A stretch of DNA of 7,861 nt from an uncultured Lachnospiraceae bacterium (GCA_902496125.1 CABUZU010000092.1:1-7861), one strand, 5' to 3'; positions 1-6,422 are shown, counted from the stretch's first letter. A program made the numbers and translations. Notes: generated by a model not told the origin, from the sequence alone.

Positions 1-597
1 AAGCTCTGTATTTAAATCTTCTACAATTCCTTTTGAAATATCATAGGCATTTGCTTGTAAATTAAACATATCCTTGCCTTCTTTTACAATCCATTTCATA
101 AGTAATTGGTCTACAACTGCACCAACACGTTCCTTTACCTCTTCAATGCTATAAGTATCCTTTACACCAGCGATTTTTTCAATCAATTGTAAATAATCGC
201 TTACTTTACAACAAAATGTACCAAATGCTCGAATTGGCATTCCACCTGGTAATCCATTTACAGGAAGATTAATGGAGTTTTTTGTTCCCCATTTTACTGT
301 AAATTCTTTTGTATTAATAAATACAACTTCTGCTCGAATTCCACTATTAAATCCGAATTTAAATCCCTTTAATGTAGAAAGGAACGGAATAATCTGTGAT
401 TCAATATCGTAGTCACCGTCTTTTTCAAAAATACCTTCTACTCTTCCATTGTAAAGAAAGATTGCATCTTGACCTGGACGAATAATTAAACGGCTTCCTT
501 TTTTAATTTCGTTATTATACCATTTGTAGAAGATGACATCATCCTTATATTCTTCCCATTCTACTACATTGGCTAACTGTCTACCAAAAAATCCCAT
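1..597 (-). CDS. SPFH-domain protein, YdjI-like (C-terminus missing)
   Basis: The first 199 codons are in the window; no stop is reached before the left edge, so the rest of the protein lies outside. The N-terminus (MGFFGRQLANVVEW, then a GRVEGIFEKDGDYDI stretch near residues 51-65 and LPVNGLPGGMPIRAFGTF near 111-128) matches from memory the SPFH family of B. subtilis YdjI, sometimes labelled virion core protein. No signal peptide or membrane segment is visible in this part, so a cytoplasmic, membrane-associating protein is expected. In B. subtilis the relative is linked to PspA and envelope stress; that role here is an inference. The ATG at 597 is preceded by AAGGA at 611-615 with a rather long 13-nt gap. 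A good promoter lies just upstream at 631-659. It is divergent from the DUF1836 regulator gene, which may control it. Confidence 0.85.
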   Translation of the reverse strand, partial: MGFFGRQLANVVEWEEYKDDVIFYKWYNNEIKKGSRLIIRPGQDAIFLYNGRVEGIFEKDGDYDIESQIIPFLSTLKGFKFGFNSGIRAEVVFINTKEFTVKWGTKNSINLPVNGLPGGMPIRAFGTFCCKVSDYLQLIEKIAGVKDTYSIEEVKERVGAVVDQLLMKWIVKEGKDMFNLQANAYDISKGIVEDLNTEL

Positions 598-630
598 CTA
601 TTCTTCACCATCCTTTATTGATTTTCTAAT

Positions 631-659
631 ATTATACCAAACTTTCGTTCTTGTGTCAC
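631..659 (-). promoter_or_regulatory. Sigma-A-type promoter of the SPFH gene
   Basis: Read on the minus strand, GTGACA (654-659) and TATAAT (631-636) are separated by exactly 17 bp, and the -10 box is preceded by TGG, an extended -10 signature. The -35 box matches consensus at 5 of 6 positions and the -10 box at all 6. The expected transcript start near 624 leaves about 27 nt of leader before the ATG at 597. This is the best promoter in the window by eye. Confidence 0.75.
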
Positions 660-688
660 TTGTTTTTCTTAGAAAAATATGGTATTCT
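660..688 (+). promoter_or_regulatory. Candidate sigma-A promoter of the DUF1836 gene
   Basis: TTGTTT (660-665) and TATTCT (683-688) are separated by 17 bp. The -10 box matches consensus at 4 of 6 positions and the -35 only at 3 of 6, so the promoter is weak or regulated. A start near 695 would leave about 26 nt of leader, with the ribosome binding site GAGGTGA at 710-716. It lies directly next to the divergent SPFH promoter, whose -35 box ends at 659. Confidence 0.5.
663..677. promoter_or_regulatory. 15-bp perfect palindrome, possible operator
   Basis: TTTTTCT (663-669) and AGAAAAA (671-677) are perfect inverted arms around one central base at 670. The palindrome covers the end of the -35 box and most of the spacer of the DUF1836 promoter, and it starts 4 bp from the -35 box of the divergent SPFH promoter. 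A regulator bound here would block the DUF1836 promoter and could affect the divergent one. The low complexity of the arms means chance is possible in AT-rich DNA. Confidence 0.35.
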
Positions 689-720
689 CTTAACTATTAA
701 GATTAAATAGAGGTGAGTAA

Positions 721-1335
721 ATGGAAGATAATTTTAAACTCATTCGTCATGTTATCGAAAGAATGTCCACTTTAGGATATATTTCCCCATCTGATATTCC
801 TGACATTGACTTATACATGGACCAAGTTACAACCTTTATGGATACTCATTTAGAAACTTCTAAAAGATATCCTGAGGATAAAATTTTAACAAAAACTATG
901 ATTAACAATTATGCTAAAAATAAATTACTCCCTTCTCCTAAGAAGAAAAAATATTCCAAAGACCATATGTTAATGTTGATTTTTATCTATTATCTAAAAA
1001 ATATCTTAAGTATTAGTGATATTGAAACCCTACTAGAACCTTTATCCAACCAATATTTTAATGATGGAGCTTCTATTAGTTTATCTGAGATTTACACAGT
1101 GCTTATGGAATTTGAACAAGAAGAGCAGAAGAATTTATTTAAAGATATGAAAAACCGATTCTTAGTAGTCAATAAATTTTTCCCCGATTTACCAAAAGAG
1201 GACCAAGAAGAGCTTCGTATCTTTGCTTATATTTGTACACTTGCATTCGATGTTTATATTAAAAAACAGGTAATTGAAACTTTAATTGACGAATTAAAAG
1301 AAAGAAGAGAGAAAAAAGAAAAAGACGAAAAGTAG
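721..1335 (+). CDS. DUF1836 putative transcriptional regulator
   Basis: This 204-residue soluble protein belongs by recognition to the DUF1836 family (Pfam PF08876, B. subtilis YkrK type). The typical segment is at residues 54-82: KILTKTMINNYAKNKLLPSP followed by a lysine run and YSKDH, which resembles a MerR-like helix-turn-helix. It is followed by a helical region with the ILSISDIETLL motif near 95-105. YkrK represses htpX in B. subtilis; the target here is unknown, but autoregulation or control of the divergent SPFH gene is a reasonable inference. The C-terminus is a highly charged tail of Lys, Glu and Arg. The ATG at 721 has GAGGTGA at 710-716 with a 4-nt gap. The last codons and the stop lie inside a terminator hairpin. 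Family assignment is firm; function is not. Confidence 0.87.
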   Translation: MEDNFKLIRHVIERMSTLGYISPSDIPDIDLYMDQVTTFMDTHLETSKRYPEDKILTKTMINNYAKNKLLPSPKKKKYSKDHMLMLIFIYYLKNILSISDIETLLEPLSNQYFNDGASISLSEIYTVLMEFEQEEQKNLFKDMKNRFLVVNKFFPDLPKEDQEELRIFAYICTLAFDVYIKKQVIETLIDELKERREKKEKDEK

Positions 1336-1353
1336 CTCCACTTTTCGTCTTTT
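1320..1353. terminator. Bidirectional terminator between convergent genes
   Basis: A 14-bp perfect inverted repeat (1320-1333 with 1340-1353) encloses a 6-base loop, AGCTCC. On the minus strand the stem is followed by a T-rich run interrupted by single C bases (complement of 1309-1319), a classic intrinsic terminator for the PAS-like gene. On the plus strand only the four T bases closing the stem are present, so termination of the DUF1836 transcript may be weaker. The hairpin includes the last codons and stop of the DUF1836 gene, and the stop of the opposite gene (1352-1354) sits at its other edge. Confidence 0.8.
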
Positions 1354-2311
1354 ATGCTCGTCTTTCTAATACACGTTGAATTTGCTTTCTTTTAATTTCT
1401 TCACAAACCCATGCACGTTGAATATTTTTTAAATACACGATAATTCGTTCTTCTTCGTTAAAATAAACCTTCCGAAAAGATGCCAGATACCATTGATAGC
1501 TAGCATTTTCATTCATTCGAATTCGTATCTTCATCTCTCTTGGATATAAGTTTTTACATTTTTCATAATCAGATGGTAATACATGCTTTTTTATATAGTC
1601 ATCCATCTCTTCAAAAATTGGACTTCTTACCCACTTGTGGTCTTTTATTTCAATCTGATAAAGATATTTTTTCGATAAATCTAATTCTAGAATTTCATCA
1701 TAGACTTTAAAAAGCTGAGATTCTAAACAAAGTTCACTATAACTATTTCGAAACTCGCTTTCCACTTTCTGATTAATGTTTCTAAATAAGATTAACGCTT
1801 CTTTACTATTTAAATTCTCAAAATGAATTTCAACCAAAAACCAAAGAAATCTTCCTTTTGACAAGATGCGACACCTAAAAATTTTATTTTCTTTTAATGT
1901 ATTTACGGATAATTCAGATAAGAATTTTTCTTTATCAATAGGATGTACACTTGCTTTTGTATAATTTATTAACCACGTCGAATAAACCTTTTCTTGCTTT
2001 TGAATGATACATTTATCTTCTACTAAATCAACAAGCCATACTTGTTCATAAACTTCTTTTGTATAATCAAACGCATCAAGCCATTGTTTAGACTCTTCTT
2101 TTATTGGAACTTTAAAAACAACGATGGTGTCTTTATTTTCCTTTTTTATTTCTAACTGAGACATTAGTCGAAATACGAGTAATGCTATTACTAAAAAACT
2201 TCCTCCGATAATTGCATAGGAAGGATTGTTTAATGTTCTCCAAACGAAAACACCAAATATTGCAGGAACAACAACAGAAACTATAAAAAATAGAACTTTA
2301 TATTTCTTCAT
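1352..2311 (-). CDS. Membrane protein with two PAS-like domains, no output domain seen
   Basis: This 319-residue protein has two predicted membrane helices at the N-terminus (about residues 5-25 and 32-50). A cytoplasmic part follows with two regions that read like divergent PAS sensor folds. The first is about 83-182, with VWLVDLVEDKCIIQKQ at its start and LWFLVEIHFENLNSKEALILFRNIN at its end. The second is about 196-298, ending YQWYLASFRKVYFNEEERIIVYLKNIQ. The final basic helix, ending QIQRVLERRA, resembles the linker that leads into GGDEF domains in clostridial signalling proteins, but the gene stops there; no GGDEF, kinase or HTH motif is present. The ATG at 2311 has AAGGAGG at 2319-2325 with a 7-nt gap. 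It lies 39 bp downstream of the sortase gene on the same strand and is probably cotranscribed. PAS assignment is by pattern only; I do not recognise a named family. Confidence 0.6.
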   Translation of the reverse strand: MKKYKVLFFIVSVVVPAIFGVFVWRTLNNPSYAIIGGSFLVIALLVFRLMSQLEIKKENKDTIVVFKVPIKEESKQWLDAFDYTKEVYEQVWLVDLVEDKCIIQKQEKVYSTWLINYTKASVHPIDKEKFLSELSVNTLKENKIFRCRILSKGRFLWFLVEIHFENLNSKEALILFRNINQKVESEFRNSYSELCLESQLFKVYDEILELDLSKKYLYQIEIKDHKWVRSPIFEEMDDYIKKHVLPSDYEKCKNLYPREMKIRIRMNENASYQWYLASFRKVYFNEEERIIVYLKNIQRAWVCEEIKRKQIQRVLERRA

Positions 2312-2350
2312 ATCTATGCCTCCTTACAAGAATAGATACGATTCTTTTTA

Positions 2351-3112
2351 CTATTTTTTACAAACTTTCTTCTCTAAATATCCATGAACAACAAATCTTC
2401 CATCATTTTTATTCGTACAAGTTGATAATGTGACAATATTTTCACTTTCTAGGGCTAAATCAGTATTTTCTACCTGATAATAGGACTTTTCTATCATTGC
2501 CTTTACATAATTTGCTAAGTCCTTTGTACTTTCAAATCCTACTTGGTAGGTATCGGTATCTGGATAGGTTTTATAAGCACTAAATACTCGATAAATTCGA
2601 TATTCGTTTTCTAAATAAACATAAAATACTGGATGCTCTTTGCAGTAAACCTCATCACTGTATTCATCAAGAGTGCCAAACATCTTTTTATTCATTAAAT
2701 TATGTCCATAAACTAAGACATTTAAATCATCCCAGCCATTTTTTACATTTTCATCTAAAAATAAAGTTCCAGCTCGATTATAAGTTCCATTAAACGTTCT
2801 TCGTAAATAATAATCATTATCTCTTTGAACTACAGGATAGCTAATCGTATCATTTACATAAAGCCATCCGACATAATCTGGATTTTGTGCCTTCATCGTC
2901 TGATAGATATTTTCTAAATCATTTTTCGTAAGTGAACTATCCTCTGGATTATCTAATCCTTTATCATCTACTACTTTTTCTAATTTATCATATTCCGCTG
3001 TACCAGTATGATATTCACGATATTCTAAATAAATCTGATATCCTGCATATCCTGCGACAGCTAAGCAGATTAGTAATATTAAATTCAAAAACCAATTGCC
3101 TTTTTTCTTCAT
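2351..3112 (-). CDS. srtB: Class B sortase
   Basis: This 253-residue membrane-anchored transpeptidase would cleave a sorting signal on a secreted protein and join it to cell-wall or pilin-type acceptors outside the membrane. An N-terminal signal-anchor helix is at about residues 7-26. The catalytic residues are visible: His137 in LVYGHNLMNKKMFGTL, Cys232 in VTLSTCTNKNDGRF and Arg239 in the same motif. The TLSTC plus GRFVVHG ending and the NPDYVGWLYVNDTISYPVVQ segment (77-96) mark the class B family; the length is typical. The ATG at 3112 has AAGGAGG at 3121-3127 with an 8-nt gap. No substrate with a C-terminal sorting signal is encoded in the window, so the substrate is probably elsewhere. 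The next gene is the PAS-like membrane protein; the flippase gene is divergent. The symbol names the class, not a proven iron-uptake role. Confidence 0.92.
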   Translation of the reverse strand: MKKKGNWFLNLILLICLAVAGYAGYQIYLEYREYHTGTAEYDKLEKVVDDKGLDNPEDSSLTKNDLENIYQTMKAQNPDYVGWLYVNDTISYPVVQRDNDYYLRRTFNGTYNRAGTLFLDENVKNGWDDLNVLVYGHNLMNKKMFGTLDEYSDEVYCKEHPVFYVYLENEYRIYRVFSAYKTYPDTDTYQVGFESTKDLANYVKAMIEKSYYQVENTDLALESENIVTLSTCTNKNDGRFVVHGYLEKKVCKK

Positions 3113-3170
3113 ATGAGCTTCCTCCTTGCATAAATCTTAGTTTGCAAGAATATCTTATACAAACTTACTT

Positions 3171-3175
3171 AAGGG
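3171..3175 (+). promoter_or_regulatory. Ribosome binding site fixing the GTG start of the flippase gene
   Basis: AAGGG lies 8 nt before the GTG at 3184-3186. The frame stays open upstream to 2932, but that extension lies antisense to the sortase gene and would put an unrelated stretch ahead of the typical flippase N-terminus, so the GTG is preferred. Confidence 0.65.
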
Positions 3176-3183
3176 TATCTACT

Positions 3184-4647
3184 GTGAAAAAATCAAATCC
3201 GCTAATTATTGGTACGCTCTTATTAGCCTTTGCTACTCTAATTACCAAACTCTTAGGCTTTATCTATCGCGTTTGGCTCTCTCGCCTTATTGGCTCAGAA
3301 AGAATGGGAATCTATCAACTTGTTTTCCCCATTCTTGGTATTTGTTACTCAATTTGTTGTGTTGCAATTCAAACCTCTATTTCTAAATTTATCGCCCAGA
3401 GTAAGAATAAATACTATTATCGCATCGGTCTTTTTTTATCACTTGTCCTATCTTTACTTTGTGCTTTTATTTTATGGCAAGGTGCCTATCCTATTTCTCG
3501 CTATTTCTTACTTGAACGACAATGTACCAATTTATTAAAGATTATTGCAATCTCTTTACCATTTAATTCTATCCACTCTTGCATCTGTGGATACTATTTA
3601 GGATACCAAAAGTCTACAATACCTGCAATCTCTCAATTAGTTGAACAAAGCTTTCGAATGCTTTTTCTTTTTACCATCTCTTCTATTGTAAAAGACGTCA
3701 CTGTAGAAACTGCTATTTGGGCACTTGTTATTGGTGAAATTGCTGCCGCTATCTTTTGTACCTTGTCCATTCAAATTCATTTTTCATTACATAAAAAAGA
3801 AAAATGTAAACTTATCTTTTTCTATCAACTACAAAACCTACTTACCCTTGCAATTCCCCTATCTGCTAGTCGTCTTATTCTAAGCTTACTTCAAAGCATT
3901 GAAGCCATTATGATTCCTAGTAGACTTAGACTTTTTGGACTTTCTGCTAGTGATGCACTAAGCATCTATGGAATTTTTTGTGGAATGGCAATGCCGTTTA
4001 TTTTATTTCCAAATGCATTAACCTCTGCACTTTCTATGATGCTTTTACCAGAGGTTGCAAACGAACATAGCAACCACAATCACAAAAAAATTACTTATAC
4101 TGCAACTCGTTCTAGCGAATACTGTCTCTATATGGGTATTTTATGTACCGCAGTTTTTTTCTTACTTGGAAATTCACTAGGTGATTTGTTTTTTCCAAAT
4201 ACCAAAGCTGGAATCTTTATTCGCACGCTTTCCTTTATTTGTCCATTTCTATACCTTAACAATACCTATACCAGTATTTTAAATGGACTTGGAAAAGCGA
4301 CATTAACCTTTTCTCATCAATTAGCTGGCATTGTACTTCGATTATTCTGTGTGGTGTTTATCATTCCAAAAATTGGAATTATTGGATATTTTCTAGGAAT
4401 TTTACTAGGTGATTTACTAACCTGTGGACTAAACTATCAAAGCTTACACCAACTTATTCAGTTAACTTATAACAAAATAAGTGCCATCTTTCGTCCTATC
4501 ATTGCTATTTTATTTGCAAGTTTTAGCGTTCAATTCATAAACCCTTTTTTGCCACCATTTTTTTTAATTGTCGTTAAAGGCAGTATCATTTGTATCATTT
4601 ATTTAACAATTCTTTTTATTACAAGACGAAAATCTAGTAACGTCTAG
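3184..4647 (+). CDS. SpoVB/MurJ-superfamily oligosaccharide flippase
   Basis: This 487-residue integral membrane protein carries about 12-14 hydrophobic helices and belongs to the MOP/MATE-like polysaccharide export superfamily, closest in style to stage V sporulation protein B. The N-terminal signature is seen at residues 8-50, including LITKLLGFIYRVWLSRLIGS (19-38), then MGIYQLVFPI. The mid-protein motif PNALTSALSMMLLPEV is at 276-291. Such proteins are thought to move lipid-linked wall or spore-cortex precursors across the membrane; the exact substrate is not visible. SpoVB proteins are usually slightly longer (around 500-520 residues from memory), so this one is compact but complete. It starts with GTG after AAGGG. 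It is divergent from the sortase gene with a 71-bp gap, and its last 14 bp overlap the convergent operon. No convincing promoter was found in the gap. Family is sure; a sporulation role is an inference. Confidence 0.88.
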   Translation: MKKSNPLIIGTLLLAFATLITKLLGFIYRVWLSRLIGSERMGIYQLVFPILGICYSICCVAIQTSISKFIAQSKNKYYYRIGLFLSLVLSLLCAFILWQGAYPISRYFLLERQCTNLLKIIAISLPFNSIHSCICGYYLGYQKSTIPAISQLVEQSFRMLFLFTISSIVKDVTVETAIWALVIGEIAAAIFCTLSIQIHFSLHKKEKCKLIFFYQLQNLLTLAIPLSASRLILSLLQSIEAIMIPSRLRLFGLSASDALSIYGIFCGMAMPFILFPNALTSALSMMLLPEVANEHSNHNHKKITYTATRSSEYCLYMGILCTAVFFLLGNSLGDLFFPNTKAGIFIRTLSFICPFLYLNNTYTSILNGLGKATLTFSHQLAGIVLRLFCVVFIIPKIGIIGYFLGILLGDLLTCGLNYQSLHQLIQLTYNKISAIFRPIIAILFASFSVQFINPFLPPFFLIVVKGSIICIIYLTILFITRRKSSNV

Positions 4648-4672
4648 GTTGCTCATAACGAATTTTTGTCTT
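4623..4672 (+). terminator. Possible terminator at the flippase gene end
   Basis: AAGACGAAAAT (4623-4633) can pair with ATTTTTGTCTT (4662-4672) over 11 positions, with one G-U pair, on the plus-strand transcript. The loop is long (28 bases) and may hold a small CTAG/CTAG stem (4634-4637 with 4644-4647). The right arm is T-rich but there is little U-tract beyond it. On the minus strand the G-U position becomes an A-C mismatch, so the structure suits the plus strand better. It includes the stop codons of both convergent genes. Confidence 0.4.
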
Positions 4673-5197
4673 TAAATACTGTGTAAGAGAAAAGTATTGG
4701 TCCTCTAAAGAGCCTTCTCCAAGGTCAAAATCGAGGGAAATTGCCAAAGTTTCCATCATTGAACGGTTTAATTTTCCTCGAAGCTCACTTAGAATTTCCA
4801 ACTTAATTACATAGCTATCTTCATCTAAAAACTGCATAACCTTCTTTTGAAGTCTAGTTTGAAGCTCTTCTTCGTTGTCTTCTTCTAAACTCTCAATCAT
4901 ACTTTCTGACCAAGACTGGTCTCTTTTTGCACCGTTTAGTGCAGCACTTGCTTTCTTATAAGCTAAGGATACGGTCTTCTTTTGCGTTTTTTCTTCGGAT
5001 TCTTCATATAGATTTTCTGCAATCAGACAAGACTTTAAATCGTCTTCCTTCCATATTAAAAGTTCATATTCTCCTTCTAATTCTTGACATAAATAGAGTG
5101 GAGCATGATTGTCTACTGCATAAGCTTTTTGTACAATTTTATAATAATTTCCCATTCGATCATGAAATCGAATTCCCATTTTAATTTCTTCTTGCAA
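4634..5197 (-). CDS. Uncharacterised acidic protein, last gene of the rbgA-lepB-rnhB operon
   Basis: I do not recognise a named family. With a TTG start at 5197 the product is 187 residues. It appears to have an N-terminal compact part (residues about 8-57, with IRFHDRMGNYYKIVQKAY and ELLIWKEDDL, probably beta-rich), a long acidic and charged middle (about 64-115), and a C-terminal helical part (about 116-187, with VMQFLDEDSYVIKLEILSEL and a basic end, RYEQPRRY). There is no signal peptide or membrane helix, so it should be cytoplasmic. The start is uncertain. TTG has the best upstream site, AAAGGTGG. A GTG at 5209 (191 residues) lacks a clear site. An ATG at 5179 (181 residues) has only AAGAAG. 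It follows pgeF closely, and its end overlaps the convergent flippase gene by 14 bp. From memory, similar C-terminal segments occur in other Lachnospiraceae proteins; this was not checked. Confidence 0.75.
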   Translation of the reverse strand: MQEEIKMGIRFHDRMGNYYKIVQKAYAVDNHAPLYLCQELEGEYELLIWKEDDLKSCLIAENLYEESEEKTQKKTVSLAYKKASAALNGAKRDQSWSESMIESLEEDNEEELQTRLQKKVMQFLDEDSYVIKLEILSELRGKLNRSMMETLAISLDFDLGEGSLEDQYFSLTQYLKTKIRYEQPRRY

Positions 5198-5205
5198 TTT
5201 CTTTA

Positions 5206-5213
5206 CCACCTTT
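5206..5213 (-). promoter_or_regulatory. Ribosome binding site favouring a TTG start
   Basis: AAAGGTGG on the minus strand lies 8 nt before a TTG codon at 5195-5197. The longer frame with a GTG at 5207-5209 would place that start codon inside this site, which argues against it. Confidence 0.45.
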
Positions 5214-5214
5214 A

Positions 5215-6075
5215 CTACTTATTTTCCTCTTTCAAACATAGAAAAGCCCCTAAATTTCCTCTGCGTCCTTTCGTATAACGATGAGAAAATAATAGGTCTG
5301 GATTACAGCAAGTACAGACATCTGTAACAGCTAAATGATTTTCTACTATTCCTGCCTTTTTTAGAATAAGTTCATTGGCTTTCCATAAATCTAATTGGTA
5401 CTTTCCACTATCATTTGTTGACAAAATTTGATTTACTTCTTTTGTATCAAAGCTTTTAACAAATTCATCTGCTACATCGCTTCCAACCTCATAACAATCC
5501 ACACAGATACTAGGTCCTATACAGGCTAAAATATCTTTTGGATTACTTCCATAGACTTCTTGCATCTTACGAATCGTTACTTCACCCATACGATTTACAG
5601 TTCCTCTCCAACCAGAATGAGAAAGGGCAATTACTCTTTTTACCGGATCATAAAAATACAATGGAACACAATCAGCATACATCGTAACTAAAACAATTCC
5701 TGGTTCATTTGTCATCAGTCCATCGATATTGTCATATCCTCTTTCTACTAAGACACCCTTTCCAGCATCTTCTTTTGATACAATCTTAATATTGGTTGTA
5801 TGAGTCTGTTTAGAAACTACAATCTTTGTCCAATCCATTCCCATAGATGCACAAATTCTTTTATAGTTTTCCTTTACATTTTCTAATTTATCGCCTCTAA
5901 TGGTCGCAAAGTTCATTGTTGCAAATTCACCTTCGCTGACACCACCAAGTTTGGTTGAAAATCCATGTAATACCTCATTTGTATTCTCTAATAAAGGAAA
6001 ATAAAAATAAGGTACCTTTGTATCTTCTCTTAATACAATTGGATGATTTTTAGTCTTTGTCTTATATTGAATCAT
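5215..6075 (-). CDS. pgeF: PgeF/YfiH (YlmD) family multicopper-fold purine nucleoside enzyme
   Basis: This 286-residue cytoplasmic enzyme belongs to the YfiH/LACC1 family (DUF152; B. subtilis YlmD). Family members were once called polyphenol oxidases or laccases and are now known to act on purine nucleosides (adenosine and inosine phosphorolysis, adenosine deamination); E. coli YfiH has also been linked to peptidoglycan fidelity. The zinc ligands are visible: His92 in SKQTHTTNI, Cys136 in YADCVPLYF and His153 in LSHSGWRGTVNRMG. The CIGPSICVDCYEVG segment (185-198) and the C-terminal TDVCTCCNPDLLFSHR segment (251-266) are also typical. Length is slightly above the usual 240-280. The ATG at 6075 shares one base with the yraN stop and has GGAGGA at 6081-6086 with a 5-nt gap, so it is well translated and coupled. 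Family assignment is firm. Confidence 0.93.
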   Translation of the reverse strand: MIQYKTKTKNHPIVLREDTKVPYFYFPLLENTNEVLHGFSTKLGGVSEGEFATMNFATIRGDKLENVKENYKRICASMGMDWTKIVVSKQTHTTNIKIVSKEDAGKGVLVERGYDNIDGLMTNEPGIVLVTMYADCVPLYFYDPVKRVIALSHSGWRGTVNRMGEVTIRKMQEVYGSNPKDILACIGPSICVDCYEVGSDVADEFVKSFDTKEVNQILSTNDSGKYQLDLWKANELILKKAGIVENHLAVTDVCTCCNPDLLFSHRYTKGRRGNLGAFLCLKEENK

Positions 6076-6422
6076 TATATTCCTCCAAAAGCATTTTTTA
6101 TAACTCGTATCTGCTGCCCTTGTATTGCAACAATGTCAAAACGACAGGGCACATCTACAAGATGGTGTTGTTTTAAATAGCACTGTGCACTTTTATAAAT
6201 TTTCATCTGCTTTTTTGTATTTACCGCTTGAGCAGGGTCTCCAAATTTATTCGTAGCACGATATTTTACTTCAATAAATACTAAAGTTTTACCTTCTTTT
6301 GCAATAATATCAATTTCCCCACAGTAGCAACGATAGTTCAAACACAAGATAACATAGCCCTTGCGAGCTAAATAAATCGCTGCTGCCTGTTCATAGGTAC
6401 TTCCTACTTCTCGTTTATTCAT
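6075..6422 (-). CDS. yraN: YraN/UPF0102 family nuclease-fold protein
   Basis: This 115-residue protein belongs to UPF0102, which has a restriction-endonuclease-like fold. The typical motifs are present: an early GSTYEQAAAIYLARKGY (residues 7-23), then YRCYCGEIDIIAKEGKTLVF (30-49) and EVKYR (51-55). Glu36, Asp38, Glu51 and Lys53 form a pattern like the PD-(D/E)XK catalytic core. A later FDIVAI (95-100) closes the domain. Its cellular role is not established; neighbours suggest nucleic acid processing, which is an inference. The length is normal for the family. The ATG at 6422 overlaps the end of rnhB by 8 nt, and the only upstream site is a weak GGAA 11 nt away, so translation probably depends on ribosomes finishing rnhB. 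Its stop TAA overlaps the pgeF ATG by one base. Confidence 0.93.
   Translation of the reverse strand: MNKREVGSTYEQAAAIYLARKGYVILCLNYRCYCGEIDIIAKEGKTLVFIEVKYRATNKFGDPAQAVNTKKQMKIYKSAQCYLKQHHLVDVPCRFDIVAIQGQQIRVIKNAFGGI

Noticed and set aside
2328..2346. Six-base inverted repeat AAGAAT/ATTCTT followed by T bases on the plus strand
   Set aside because: The stem is short and purely AT-rich apart from one pair, and it faces the strand with no gene ending there. On the minus strand it has no U-tract, so it does not separate the sortase from the PAS-like gene.
3134..3162. TTGTAT-17 bp-TAAGAT on the minus strand as a sortase promoter
   Set aside because: Both boxes match consensus poorly, and a start about 7 nt downstream would fall on the ribosome binding site itself. 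No better promoter for either divergent gene was found in 3113-3183, although a 6-bp inverted repeat (CTTGCA 3125-3130, TGCAAG 3143-3148) is present there.
2932..3183. In-frame upstream extension of the flippase reading frame
   Set aside because: It runs antisense to the sortase gene, has no ribosome binding site at its ATG, and the translated stretch looks unlike a flippase N-terminus. The GTG at 3184 has AAGGG 8 nt upstream and gives the expected start.
3290..3538. Small plus-strand open frame
   Set aside because: It lies wholly within the flippase gene in another frame and is a by-product of its hydrophobic codons.
4927..5184. Small plus-strand open frame
   Set aside because: It is antisense to the uncharacterised acidic gene, with no start signal or recognisable product.
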